Part shown: positions 1 to 5,245 of the stretch, one piece after another | Position numbering within the stretch: the stretch's first letter is position 1 | Layout of the letters: each line of letters opens with the position of its first letter | From: Opitutaceae bacterium | Lineage (GTDB): Bacteria; Verrucomicrobiota; Verrucomicrobiia; Opitutales; Opitutaceae | Length of the DNA: 5,245 bases | Assembly: GCA_003168315.1 (NCBI GenBank) | Contig: PMSP01000068.1 | Span: 1-5,245 of the forward strand | Direction of reading: 5' to 3' | The notes under the pieces: generated by a model | The model's input: only the letters and a program-made list of their open reading frames with translations | What the model was told of the DNA's origin: nothing | Database searches by the model: none | Translations under genes and position numbers: made by a program

Positions 1-2
1 CG

Positions 3-611
3 GCCTCGACGGTCCCGGTCATCAACGGGCTCACGGACTTCCTGCACCCCTGCCAGATCTACGCGGACGCATTCACGGCCGCCGAGCGGTGGGCTGGCCC
101 CGACGGCGACCTGGTCGCCGCGCTCAAGGGCCGCAAGATCGCCTTTCTCGGGGACACGAGCTTCAACATGGCCAATTCCTGGGTCCTTGGGGCCAGTCTC
201 TTCGGGATGAGGATCTCGCTGGCCGGCCCCGAGGGGTACGAGCCCAAGGAGCGGATCCGGGCGCAGCTCAAGGCCGAGGGCCGCGCGGCGGAGTTCGAGT
301 TCACGTCCGACCCGATGAAGGCGGTGGCCGGGGCCGACATAGTCTACACGGACGTCTGGGCCAGCATGGGGCAGGAGGAGGAGGCCGCGGCCCGCGTCGG
401 GCGGATGCGCCCCTACGCGGTCACGGCAACGGTGTTCGCGGCGGCGAAGCCCGACGCCCTCTTCATGCACTGCCTGCCCGCGCATCCCGGCGAGGAGGTC
501 GAGCAGGCCGTCCTCGACAACCCGCGCTCGATCATCTTCGACGAGGCCGAGAACCGCCTGCACGTGCAGAAGGCGATCATGTCGGTCGTCTCGGCCAGCC
601 GGGGCCAATGA
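3..611 (+). CDS. argF: Ornithine carbamoyltransferase, C-terminal part (5' end outside window)
   Basis: Transfers the carbamoyl group of carbamoyl phosphate to ornithine, giving citrulline; a cytoplasmic step of arginine synthesis. The reading frame is open from base 3 and gives 202 residues before TGA. The family is usually about 305-335 residues, so roughly 100-130 N-terminal residues are missing, including the carbamoyl-phosphate STRT loop. Visible landmarks (numbered from base 3): VINGLTDFLHPCQ with the HPxQ motif at 15-18, the ornithine-domain loop GDTSFNMANSW near 50-60, the SMG loop at 121-123, the catalytic HCLP at 156-159, and FDEAENRLHVQKA near the C terminus. HCLP separates it from aspartate carbamoyltransferase. 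Two local differences from the common pattern: HCLPAHPGEE where HCLPAHRGEE is frequent, and TSFN where GNN is frequent. Its stop overlaps the start of the next gene (ATGA), suggesting translational coupling; argG follows one gene later. Confidence 0.95.
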   Translation, partial: ASTVPVINGLTDFLHPCQIYADAFTAAERWAGPDGDLVAALKGRKIAFLGDTSFNMANSWVLGASLFGMRISLAGPEGYEPKERIRAQLKAEGRAAEFEFTSDPMKAVAGADIVYTDVWASMGQEEEAAARVGRMRPYAVTATVFAAAKPDALFMHCLPAHPGEEVEQAVLDNPRSIIFDEAENRLHVQKAIMSVVSASRGQ

Positions 612-1807
612 GCGCGGACCGGAGCGTTCCGCGCCCCGGGGACCCCAGGTCGGAGAACGGGCCGCGGGGTTCCCTGGGCGCTCGGCTCCTCGACTGGGTC
701 GCGGCCAGCCGGACCCGCTTCCTCCTCGTCGGCACGCTCCTCTGCGCGCTCCTGCCGCCCCTCTTCTCGTGGCCCGAGCTCCCGCCCCTGCCGGGAGGGG
801 CGCAGGCGGCTTGGAGGCAGTACTGGCGCGAGGTCGTGAAGATGAAGGTCGACGACCCGTGGTTCGACTACACCCGCGTTTTCCCGGCCGAGTCCAACCA
901 GGCGAAGCGCAATTTCCGGATCGCGGTGCCCCTCGCCGCCCACCTGACCGGGTTCGGCGTGGCGGCGGTCCCCGCAGTCCGCTTCACCCTCCAGGCGGTG
1001 CTTCTTGTCGGGCTCCTCCTCGCTGCCGAGCGCGCCTCCGGCGACCGGATCGCCGCCCTGGCCGCCGCGCTCGCCGTCGCCGGCACCTACGTGGGGACGA
1101 GCGTGTGGATGGACGAGTGGGGCTGGTTCGACAACTGCGCCCAGGCGTTCATGGTGCTGGCCCTTGTCGCCCGCCGGCCCGCGCTGGCGTTCGCCGCCGT
1201 CCTGGCGGCTGCGTTCACCGACGAGCGCGCGCTGATCGCGGTTCCCCTGATCGCGCTCTTCCACGCCTGGACCGGCGGCCGCCGCGGACTCGCGTGGGCC
1301 CCCGTCGCCGCCGTCCCCGCCTATCTCCTCCTGCGCCTGATCCTCGGCCTTGTCCTCAGGATCCGCACGGCGAGCGCCGGCATCGGGACCCTTGACATGG
1401 TGCTCCCGAACCTGCGCGTCTCGGCGCTCGGCATATGGGCCTCCCTTGAGGGAGGGTGGCTGATCGTGGTCGCCGCCGCCCTCGCCGCCGCCGGCTGCGG
1501 GAAGGGGCGCCGCGCGCTCTGGCTCATTGCCGCCACGATTGTCCCCATCGCGGCCTCCATCCTCGTGATCGACTTCTCGAGGAGCGCATCCTACGCGTTC
1601 CCGGCGATTCTGGCGGGCCTCGCCCTCTGGGCCGGGCTGTCCGGCGGGGGCGCGGCGGTCCCGGCGCGGGCCCGGATCCGGCGCTGGACGGCCGTCGCCG
1701 CCCTCGTGTCCCTCCTGTCGCCCAACATATTCATCATGGGGCAGACCTTCGTCCAGTGGAGCATCCTGGCCCAGGGGCTCCCGGCGGCGATTCATCCGCG
1801 ACCCTGA
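608..1807 (+). CDS. Multi-pass membrane protein of unrecognised family, between argF and argG
   Basis: I do not recognise this 399-residue protein. It starts at the ATG inside the argF ATGA overlap; a GGGG run 3 nt upstream is only a weak ribosome site, so the start rests mainly on coupling and on a plausible N terminus. A hydrophilic, Pro/Arg-rich N-terminal tail of about 35 residues precedes roughly nine to eleven hydrophobic segments (about 38-54, 106-122, 124-140, 147-165, 180-203, 206-222, 229-250, 281-296, 303-321, 328-346, 359-375). The loop after the first segment holds KVDDPWFDYTRVFPAES, rich in acidic and aromatic residues; later come WMDEWGWFDN (168-176), FTDER (203-207) and DFSRSASYAFP (322-332), all next to membrane segments. 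Acid residues in the first loop of a polytopic protein recall GT-C glycosyltransferases, but that is only a resemblance. Alternatives are a transporter or an envelope polymer enzyme. It has no visible link to arginine chemistry. Codon use matches the neighbours. Confidence 0.82.
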   Translation: MSADRSVPRPGDPRSENGPRGSLGARLLDWVAASRTRFLLVGTLLCALLPPLFSWPELPPLPGGAQAAWRQYWREVVKMKVDDPWFDYTRVFPAESNQAKRNFRIAVPLAAHLTGFGVAAVPAVRFTLQAVLLVGLLLAAERASGDRIAALAAALAVAGTYVGTSVWMDEWGWFDNCAQAFMVLALVARRPALAFAAVLAAAFTDERALIAVPLIALFHAWTGGRRGLAWAPVAAVPAYLLLRLILGLVLRIRTASAGIGTLDMVLPNLRVSALGIWASLEGGWLIVVAAALAAAGCGKGRRALWLIAATIVPIAASILVIDFSRSASYAFPAILAGLALWAGLSGGGAAVPARARIRRWTAVAALVSLLSPNIFIMGQTFVQWSILAQGLPAAIHPRP

Positions 1808-1858
1808 GGGCCTTTTCGGCTTTGCCGCGGCGCCGCCCGCTGTTAGGGTCGGTACTGT

Positions 1859-3085
1859 ATGAAAATTGTCCTCGCCTACTCGGGTGGCCTCGACACGTCC
1901 GTCATCGTCAAGTGGCTCCGCGAAACCTACGACGCGGAGATCATCACGTTTGCGGCCGACGTTGGCCAGGAGGAGGAGCTGAAGGGCCTGTCCCAGAAGG
2001 CGCGCCGGACCGGCGCGTCCAAGCACTACACGCTGGACCTGGTCGAGGAATTCGCGCGGGACTTCATCTACCCCATGGTCCGCGCCAACGCGGTCTACGA
2101 GGGCCAGTACCACCTGGGGACCTCGATCGCGCGCCCCCTGATCGCGAAGGCGCAGATCGAGATCGCGAGGAGGGAGAAGGCCGAGGCGGTCGCCCACGGC
2201 GCGACCGGCAAGGGCAACGACCAGTGCCGCTTCGAGCTCACCTACATGGCGCTCGCCCCGCGGCTCCAGATCATCGCGCCCTGGAAGATCGACTCATTCC
2301 GCCAGGCCTTCCCCGGCCGGGCCGAGATGATCGCCTACTGCAGGAAGCACAGGATCCCCGTCGAGGCCTCGGTCAGGAAGCCGTACTCGATGGACCGGAA
2401 CCTCCTCCACATCTCCTACGAGGCCGGCATCCTCGAGGATCCCTGGTTCGACCCGACGACCCGGGCCAACAAGGGCATGTTCAAGCTGTCGGTCTCGCCT
2501 GAGGACGCGCCCAACCGGCCCGAGTACGTCGAGCTCGACTTCGCCAGGGGCGACTGCGTCGCCGTGAACGGGAAGCGGCTGACGCCCGCCGGGGTCCTCA
2601 AGGCGCTCAACAAGCTGGGCGGCAAGCACGGCATCGGCCGCGTCGACCTGGTCGAGAACCGCTTCGTCGGGATGAAGTCGCGCGGCGTCTACGAGACGCC
2701 CGGCGGCACGATCCTCATGCACGCCCACCGGCAGGTGGAGTCGCTCACGATGGACCGCGAGGTCATGCACCTGCGCGACTCGCTGATCCCCAAGTACGCG
2801 GAGCTCGTCTACTACGGCTTCTGGTTCGCCCCGGAGCGCGAGGCGCTCCAGGCGCTGGTCGACGAGGGCCAGAAGTTCGTCACGGGGACCGTTCGGCTCA
2901 AGCTCTACAAGGGCAACGTCATCACCTGCGGCCGCAAGTCGCGGTATTCCCTCTATGACACGAAGATCGCCTCGATGGAGGGCGTGAAGAGCTGGTACAA
3001 CCAGGGCGACGCAACCGGGTTCATCCGGCTGAACGGCCTCAGGCTGCGCGCGCGCAACCTCACCCAGCGCGGCCCGAAGGTCTGA
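1859..3085 (+). CDS. argG: Argininosuccinate synthase
   Basis: Joins citrulline and aspartate using ATP (released as AMP and PPi) to form argininosuccinate, the penultimate step of arginine synthesis, in the cytoplasm. The gene is complete at 408 residues, within the family's usual size of about 400-450. The ATP-pyrophosphatase loop AYSGGLDTS is at 6-14. YEGQYHLGTSIARPLIAK (80-97) and GATGKGNDQCRFE (114-126) carry citrulline- and aspartate-binding residues, including N120, D121 and R124. YSMDRNLLHISYEAGILEDP (176-195) and VENRFVGMKSRGVYETPGG (265-283) complete the conserved core. The MDxNLxHISYE wording resembles the class that also contains animal ASS1; R180 stands where E is common. The start follows directly from the canonical N terminus MKIVLAYSGG. 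AGGG at 1845-1848 is a weak, distant ribosome site. It lies 51 nt after the membrane-protein gene, so read-through from argF is likely, though the gap could hold its own promoter. Confidence 0.97.
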   Translation: MKIVLAYSGGLDTSVIVKWLRETYDAEIITFAADVGQEEELKGLSQKARRTGASKHYTLDLVEEFARDFIYPMVRANAVYEGQYHLGTSIARPLIAKAQIEIARREKAEAVAHGATGKGNDQCRFELTYMALAPRLQIIAPWKIDSFRQAFPGRAEMIAYCRKHRIPVEASVRKPYSMDRNLLHISYEAGILEDPWFDPTTRANKGMFKLSVSPEDAPNRPEYVELDFARGDCVAVNGKRLTPAGVLKALNKLGGKHGIGRVDLVENRFVGMKSRGVYETPGGTILMHAHRQVESLTMDREVMHLRDSLIPKYAELVYYGFWFAPEREALQALVDEGQKFVTGTVRLKLYKGNVITCGRKSRYSLYDTKIASMEGVKSWYNQGDATGFIRLNGLRLRARNLTQRGPKV

Positions 3086-3103
3086 TATGGGGAGGGGGCG
3101 GCC

Positions 3104-3559
3104 TCAGTTCCCGGGCTGCGGGAACTCCCCGATGAAGGCGTCCGGCCCGCCCTCCTTGTAGCCCTCCTGCTTGAAGACGACCCTCTCCATGGGGCTGAGG
3201 ACCACCAGGGTGGGGTAGCCCTCGATGCCATACTTCTTCTGGAGCTTCTCGTTCTGGGCCTTGACGTCGGCCGGCATCGGCCGCTCGCGGGGGAAGTCCA
3301 GCTTGACCAGTATCAGCTTCTGGTCCGCGAAGTCCTTGAACTTCTGGGTGGAGAACACCTCGTCGTCGGTCCGCTTGCACCAGACGCACCAGTCGGAGCC
3401 GGTGAAGTCGAGGAGGAGCATCTTGTGCTCCTTCCGAGCCCTGGCGACGGCGCCCGCGTAGTCCTCGGTCCACTCCGCGGCCTGGGCCGCGGACGCGAGG
3501 AGGAAGGCCGCAGCGATCATTCGATAGTTCGTTTTCATGGGTGATAGGGTGGGGGGCAT
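3104..3559 (-). CDS. Exported thioredoxin-like (thiol:disulfide) protein
   Basis: Likely a thiol-disulfide oxidoreductase acting in the envelope. From the ATG at 3559 it is 151 residues. An N-terminal signal region has K9 and R13, a hydrophobic run at about 14-25 and a plausible signal peptidase I site near AQA/AE (27/28). The thioredoxin fold follows: LLLDFTGSDWCVWC with active-site C58 and C61, EVFSTQKFKDF, LVKLDFP, and GIEGYPTLVVL with the cis-proline P116. No lipobox cysteine is seen, so the mature protein should be soluble in the periplasm. Start choice: AGGAA lies 9 nt before the 3559 ATG, whereas the ATG at 3538 (MKTNYRM, a neater signal peptide, 144 residues) has no purine-rich site; I favour 3559 but either is possible. 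It lies 28 nt after mlaD on the same strand, so is probably co-transcribed with the lipid-transport genes. Its partner is unknown; no DsbD-like reductant is in the window. Confidence 0.9.
   Translation of the reverse strand: MPPTLSPMKTNYRMIAAAFLLASAAQAAEWTEDYAGAVARARKEHKMLLLDFTGSDWCVWCKRTDDEVFSTQKFKDFADQKLILVKLDFPRERPMPADVKAQNEKLQKKYGIEGYPTLVVLSPMERVVFKQEGYKEGGPDAFIGEFPQPGN
3106..3126. terminator. Inverted repeat at the convergent argG / thioredoxin junction, possible bidirectional terminator
   Basis: AGTTCCC (3106-3112) and GGGAACT (3120-3126) form a perfect 7-bp stem with a 7-nt loop. It starts 20 nt after the argG stop codon and covers the last codons and part of the stop of the thioredoxin-like gene. 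The position between converging genes suits a shared terminator, but neither strand has a T-run after the stem, so intrinsic termination is not well supported. A role in 3'-end stability, or chance in GC-rich sequence, is equally possible. Confidence 0.3.
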
Positions 3560-3568
3560 GGGACCCGG

Positions 3569-3573
3569 TTCCT
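3569..3573 (-). promoter_or_regulatory. Ribosome binding site (AGGAA) of the thioredoxin-like gene
   Basis: AGGAA on the minus strand with 9 nt before the ATG at 3559. It decides between two candidate starts: the alternative ATG at 3538 is preceded only by a C-rich stretch. The site sits in the 8-nt loop of a small possible hairpin (CCCGG / CCGGG, 3564-3568 with 3577-3581). Confidence 0.55.
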
Positions 3574-3587
3574 ATTCCGGGCGGGGA

Positions 3588-4583
3588 TCAGAACAGCGCG
3601 TTGACCACGATCCCGACCGCGGTGATCGGCCCGGAGTCGTTCAAGCCGTCGAGCGTGCGGTCGACCTTCTTGATGGTGTCCTCGGCGCTGTTGTAGAGCG
3701 TGTCGTCGTTGATCATCTTTCCGAGCGTTCCCTGGCCCTTGGCGAGCTTGTCGGAGACCGCCCGCAGGTTGGCGATCGAGGTCCTGATGTCGTCCGCGGC
3801 CTTCTGGTCGTAGATGAGCGCGCCGACCGTGCCCTGGCCGCTCTTTATCTGGTCCATGATGCCCTCCGCGTTCGTGGCGAACTGGTTCGCCTGCGTCGCG
3901 GCGGTCTTGATCTCGGCGACCGTCGCCATCAGCTCGTCGTGGAGCGCCGGGTCGTTGACGAGCTTCCCGAGCGTTCCCTGCCCATGGTTGATCTTGTCGG
4001 TGATCTCCTGGAGGTTCGTCATCGTGTCGTTCACGCGCTGCGTATTGTCGGTTATCATCTTGTCCAGCTTCTGGAAGATGCCGCCCCCGTCCTTGCCGTC
4101 GCCGTTGAAGGACTTGCTGAAGGACCCGAGGGAGTCCTGGAGCTGCTTGCCGAGGTTGCCGACCTCGGCCATGATCGTGTTCAGGTCGGGCGAGACCTCG
4201 GTCCTGATCTCGGCGCCGTCCGCGAGGGGGGGCGCCCCGGCGCTCCCCATCGAGATCGTGATGTAGTTGCCGCCGATCAGGCCCGCCATGACGATGCTGG
4301 CGGTGGCGTCGTTCGCGATCGCCACCTTGGGGTCGATGTCCAGGACGGCCTCGGCCCGGCGGCCGGCCAGGCGCGTCAGCTTCACCGAGCCGACCTTGAC
4401 GCCGGCAAGCCGGACCTCGTCGCCGGTCTTCAGCTGGCGCAGGTCGTCGAAGCCGGCGATCAGGGTGTGGCTGTGCTCCTCGAAGAGGTGGCCGTCGCTG
4501 AGCGTCTCGAAGGTCACCCAGACGAGGGCGACACCGAGGAGGAAAAATAGCCCTACGCGGGCGGTCTGCTGTGCGGTGTTCAT
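3588..4583 (-). CDS. mlaD: MlaD/MCE-family lipid-transport substrate-binding protein with extended helical tail
   Basis: Membrane-anchored periplasmic subunit of an Mla-type system that moves phospholipid between inner and outer membranes; family members form hexameric rings with a lipid channel. The 331-residue protein has a single N-terminal anchor (about 9-26, GLFFLLGVALVWVTF) and an MCE domain at about 37-115 (FDDLRQLKTGDEVRLAGVKV, then AGLIGGNYITI). From about 133 to 316 a polar, probably helical and partly coiled-coil tail carries three copies of GQGT[LV]G (201-206, 249-254, 283-288), each followed by an N/D-containing short segment. The chain ends in hydrophobic ITAVGIVVNALF. E. coli MlaD is only about 180 residues, so the tail is a large addition. 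Start: the ATG at 4583 overlaps the mlaF stop by ATGA, and AAGGA lies 9 nt upstream. The MCE family call is firm; the symbol is by similarity of domain and context, and transport direction cannot be read from sequence. Confidence 0.92.
   Translation of the reverse strand: MNTAQQTARVGLFFLLGVALVWVTFETLSDGHLFEEHSHTLIAGFDDLRQLKTGDEVRLAGVKVGSVKLTRLAGRRAEAVLDIDPKVAIANDATASIVMAGLIGGNYITISMGSAGAPPLADGAEIRTEVSPDLNTIMAEVGNLGKQLQDSLGSFSKSFNGDGKDGGGIFQKLDKMITDNTQRVNDTMTNLQEITDKINHGQGTLGKLVNDPALHDELMATVAEIKTAATQANQFATNAEGIMDQIKSGQGTVGALIYDQKAADDIRTSIANLRAVSDKLAKGQGTLGKMINDDTLYNSAEDTIKKVDRTLDGLNDSGPITAVGIVVNALF
3718..3983 (-). repeat. Three internal GQGT[LV]G protein repeats in mlaD
   Basis: Residues 201-206, 249-254 and 283-288 of the MCE protein read GQGTLG, GQGTVG and GQGTLG, preceded by H/S/K-type residues and followed by K/A-x-[IV/L]-N/Y-D. 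The outer two copies also share an identical 14-nt DNA stretch, CCGAGCGTTCCCTG on the plus strand at 3721-3734 and 3967-3980, 246 nt (82 codons) apart. Spacing between protein copies is 48 and 34 residues, so these are motifs embedded in a helical tail rather than tandem units. Confidence 0.75.
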
Positions 4584-5245
4584 TTTGCGGCTTCCTTGGT
4601 TTCTAGCTTCTTAAAGCGGGGGTGTTCTATGTCTATCTTGGGATTCAGGAAATCGACGATGCGGTGGTCCTTTGACTTCTCCAGGTCCCCGGGCGTTCCC
4701 AGCGAAATCAGCTCCCCGTCCATGAGGATCCCGACCCGGTTGGATATCGTGAGCGCCAGGTCCCGGTCGTGGGTGACGACCAGGCTCGTCACGCTGTACT
4801 CGTTCTTGAGGGTCGCGATGATCTCGATGATCGTGGCGCTCATGACCGGGTCGAGCTCGCTGGTGGGCTCGTCGTAGAGGAGGAGCTGCGGCTCCATGAC
4901 GAGGGCCCGGGCGATCGAGACGCGCTTCTTCATGCCGCCGGAGAGCTCGCCCGGGAACTTGTCCACGGCGTCCTCGACGGAGAGGATCTTCAGGGCGTGC
5001 AGGACCTTCTCCCTGATTGCCTTCTCATCGCCCAGGCGGTGCTCTCGGGGGTAGAGGGCGAGGTTGTCATAGACGCTGAGGGAGTTGAAGAGCGCGCCGG
5101 CCTGGAAGACGAGGGCGATCCTGACCGCGTCGCGGGTCGCCTCGAGGGAGGGGTCCTTGCCGTCGACCGTGACCGTGCCCGAGGTCGGGAGCTCAAGGCC
5201 CGCGATGTGGCGAAGGAGCACGCTCTTGCCCGAGCCGCTCGGCCC
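4580..5245 (-). CDS. mlaF: Mla-type ABC transporter ATP-binding protein, partial (N terminus outside window)
   Basis: Cytoplasmic ATPase that powers the MCE lipid transporter through its permease. The frame is open to the window edge and yields 221 residues; a GTG at 5221 would be a false start because the Walker A motif GPSGSGKS is encoded just upstream, at 5245-5222. Also visible (numbered from 5245): Q-loop VFQAGALFNSLSVYDN with Q48, signature LSGGM at 101-105 followed by KKRVSIARAL, Walker B LLLYDE at 121-126, D-loop SELDP, and H-loop VVTHD with H159. FQAGALFNSLSV and LSGGMKKR are typical of MlaF/Ttg2A rather than of general importers. About 35-45 residues before Walker A are missing. The D-loop has E where G or A is frequent. 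The C-terminal 20 or so residues are charged. The stop overlaps mlaD by ATGA, implying coupled translation. An mlaE-type permease gene is not seen and may lie upstream beyond the window. Confidence 0.95.
   Translation of the reverse strand, partial: GPSGSGKSVLLRHIAGLELPTSGTVTVDGKDPSLEATRDAVRIALVFQAGALFNSLSVYDNLALYPREHRLGDEKAIREKVLHALKILSVEDAVDKFPGELSGGMKKRVSIARALVMEPQLLLYDEPTSELDPVMSATIIEIIATLKNEYSVTSLVVTHDRDLALTISNRVGILMDGELISLGTPGDLEKSKDHRIVDFLNPKIDIEHPRFKKLETKEAAK
4593..4597 (-). promoter_or_regulatory. Ribosome binding site (AAGGA) of mlaD
   Basis: AAGGA on the minus strand with 9 nt before the mlaD ATG, located within the last codons of mlaF. Together with the ATGA overlap it supports the chosen mlaD start and would allow both independent initiation and coupling. 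Confidence 0.6.

Noticed and set aside
89..607. Upstream in-frame extension of the membrane protein, back to base 89.
   Set aside because: This part is the +2 shadow of argF (Arg/Gly-rich, no hydrophobic pattern). The change to normal protein composition occurs exactly at the ATG at 608.
1440..1455. Stem-loop CCTCCC-TTGA-GGGAGG inside the membrane-protein gene.
   Set aside because: It encodes ordinary residues (ASLEGG) in frame and has no T-run; most likely incidental.
1827..1836. Perfect 10-bp palindrome GCGGCGCCGC in the gap before argG.
   Set aside because: No loop and no T-run, and such GC palindromes arise often by chance at this base composition; not called a terminator or operator.
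1822..1858. Possible promoter for argG: TTGCCG (1822-1827), 16 nt, TAGGGT (1844-1849), which would give a nearly leaderless transcript.
   Set aside because: Both boxes match the sigma-70 consensus poorly and the gap is GC-rich; not distinguishable from chance, and read-through from upstream is sufficient.
413..2197. A 594-codon open frame on the minus strand opposite argF, the membrane gene and the start of argG.
   Set aside because: Its translation is rich in R, G, P, D and E without domain-like motifs, and it lies opposite three well-supported genes. Long antisense frames are expected in sequence this GC-rich.
1456..2502. A 348-codon plus-strand frame overlapping the membrane gene and argG.
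   Set aside because: Arg/Pro/Gly-rich translation out of frame with two convincing genes, no recognisable motifs.
3537..4550. A 337-codon plus-strand open frame opposite the MCE gene.
   Set aside because: Low-complexity V/D/L/R/G-rich translation without family motifs, fully opposite a clear MCE-family gene; a shadow frame.

Overview
The window is GC-rich (about two thirds G+C by eye) and densely coding, with third codon positions dominated by G and C. It carries six genes on two strands and no RNA genes, mobile elements or CRISPR. The MlaD-like protein with GQGT[LV]G repeats and the exported thioredoxin with a DFTGSDWC active site resemble proteins I associate with Verrucomicrobia and their PVC-group relatives. 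That assignment is inference from protein style, not a database result; a diderm (outer-membrane) bacterium is well supported by the Mla genes.

Plus strand, 3-3085: the C-terminal two thirds of argF (ornithine carbamoyltransferase), a 399-residue multi-pass membrane protein of unrecognised family whose start codon overlaps the argF stop (ATGA), then after 51 nt a complete argG (argininosuccinate synthase). ArgF makes citrulline and ArgG condenses it with aspartate, so these are two consecutive steps of arginine synthesis with a membrane protein wedged between them. No argH is visible.

Minus strand, 5245-3104 (read right to left): the 3' part of an Mla-type ABC ATPase (mlaF), cut by the window edge exactly at its Walker A motif; an MCE/MlaD lipid-binding protein overlapping it by ATGA; then, after 28 nt, a small exported thioredoxin-like protein. 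This is most likely one transcript for lipid traffic between the inner and outer membranes plus an envelope thiol-redox protein. The permease (mlaE) is not in the window and may lie just upstream of mlaF, beyond base 5245.

The two gene groups converge, with only 18 nt between the argG and thioredoxin stop codons, and a 7-bp inverted repeat at that junction is the only terminator candidate. No gap is longer than 51 nt. Nothing here is clearly a new biological system. The most open questions are the membrane protein embedded in the arginine genes and the long repeat-bearing tail of the MCE protein.
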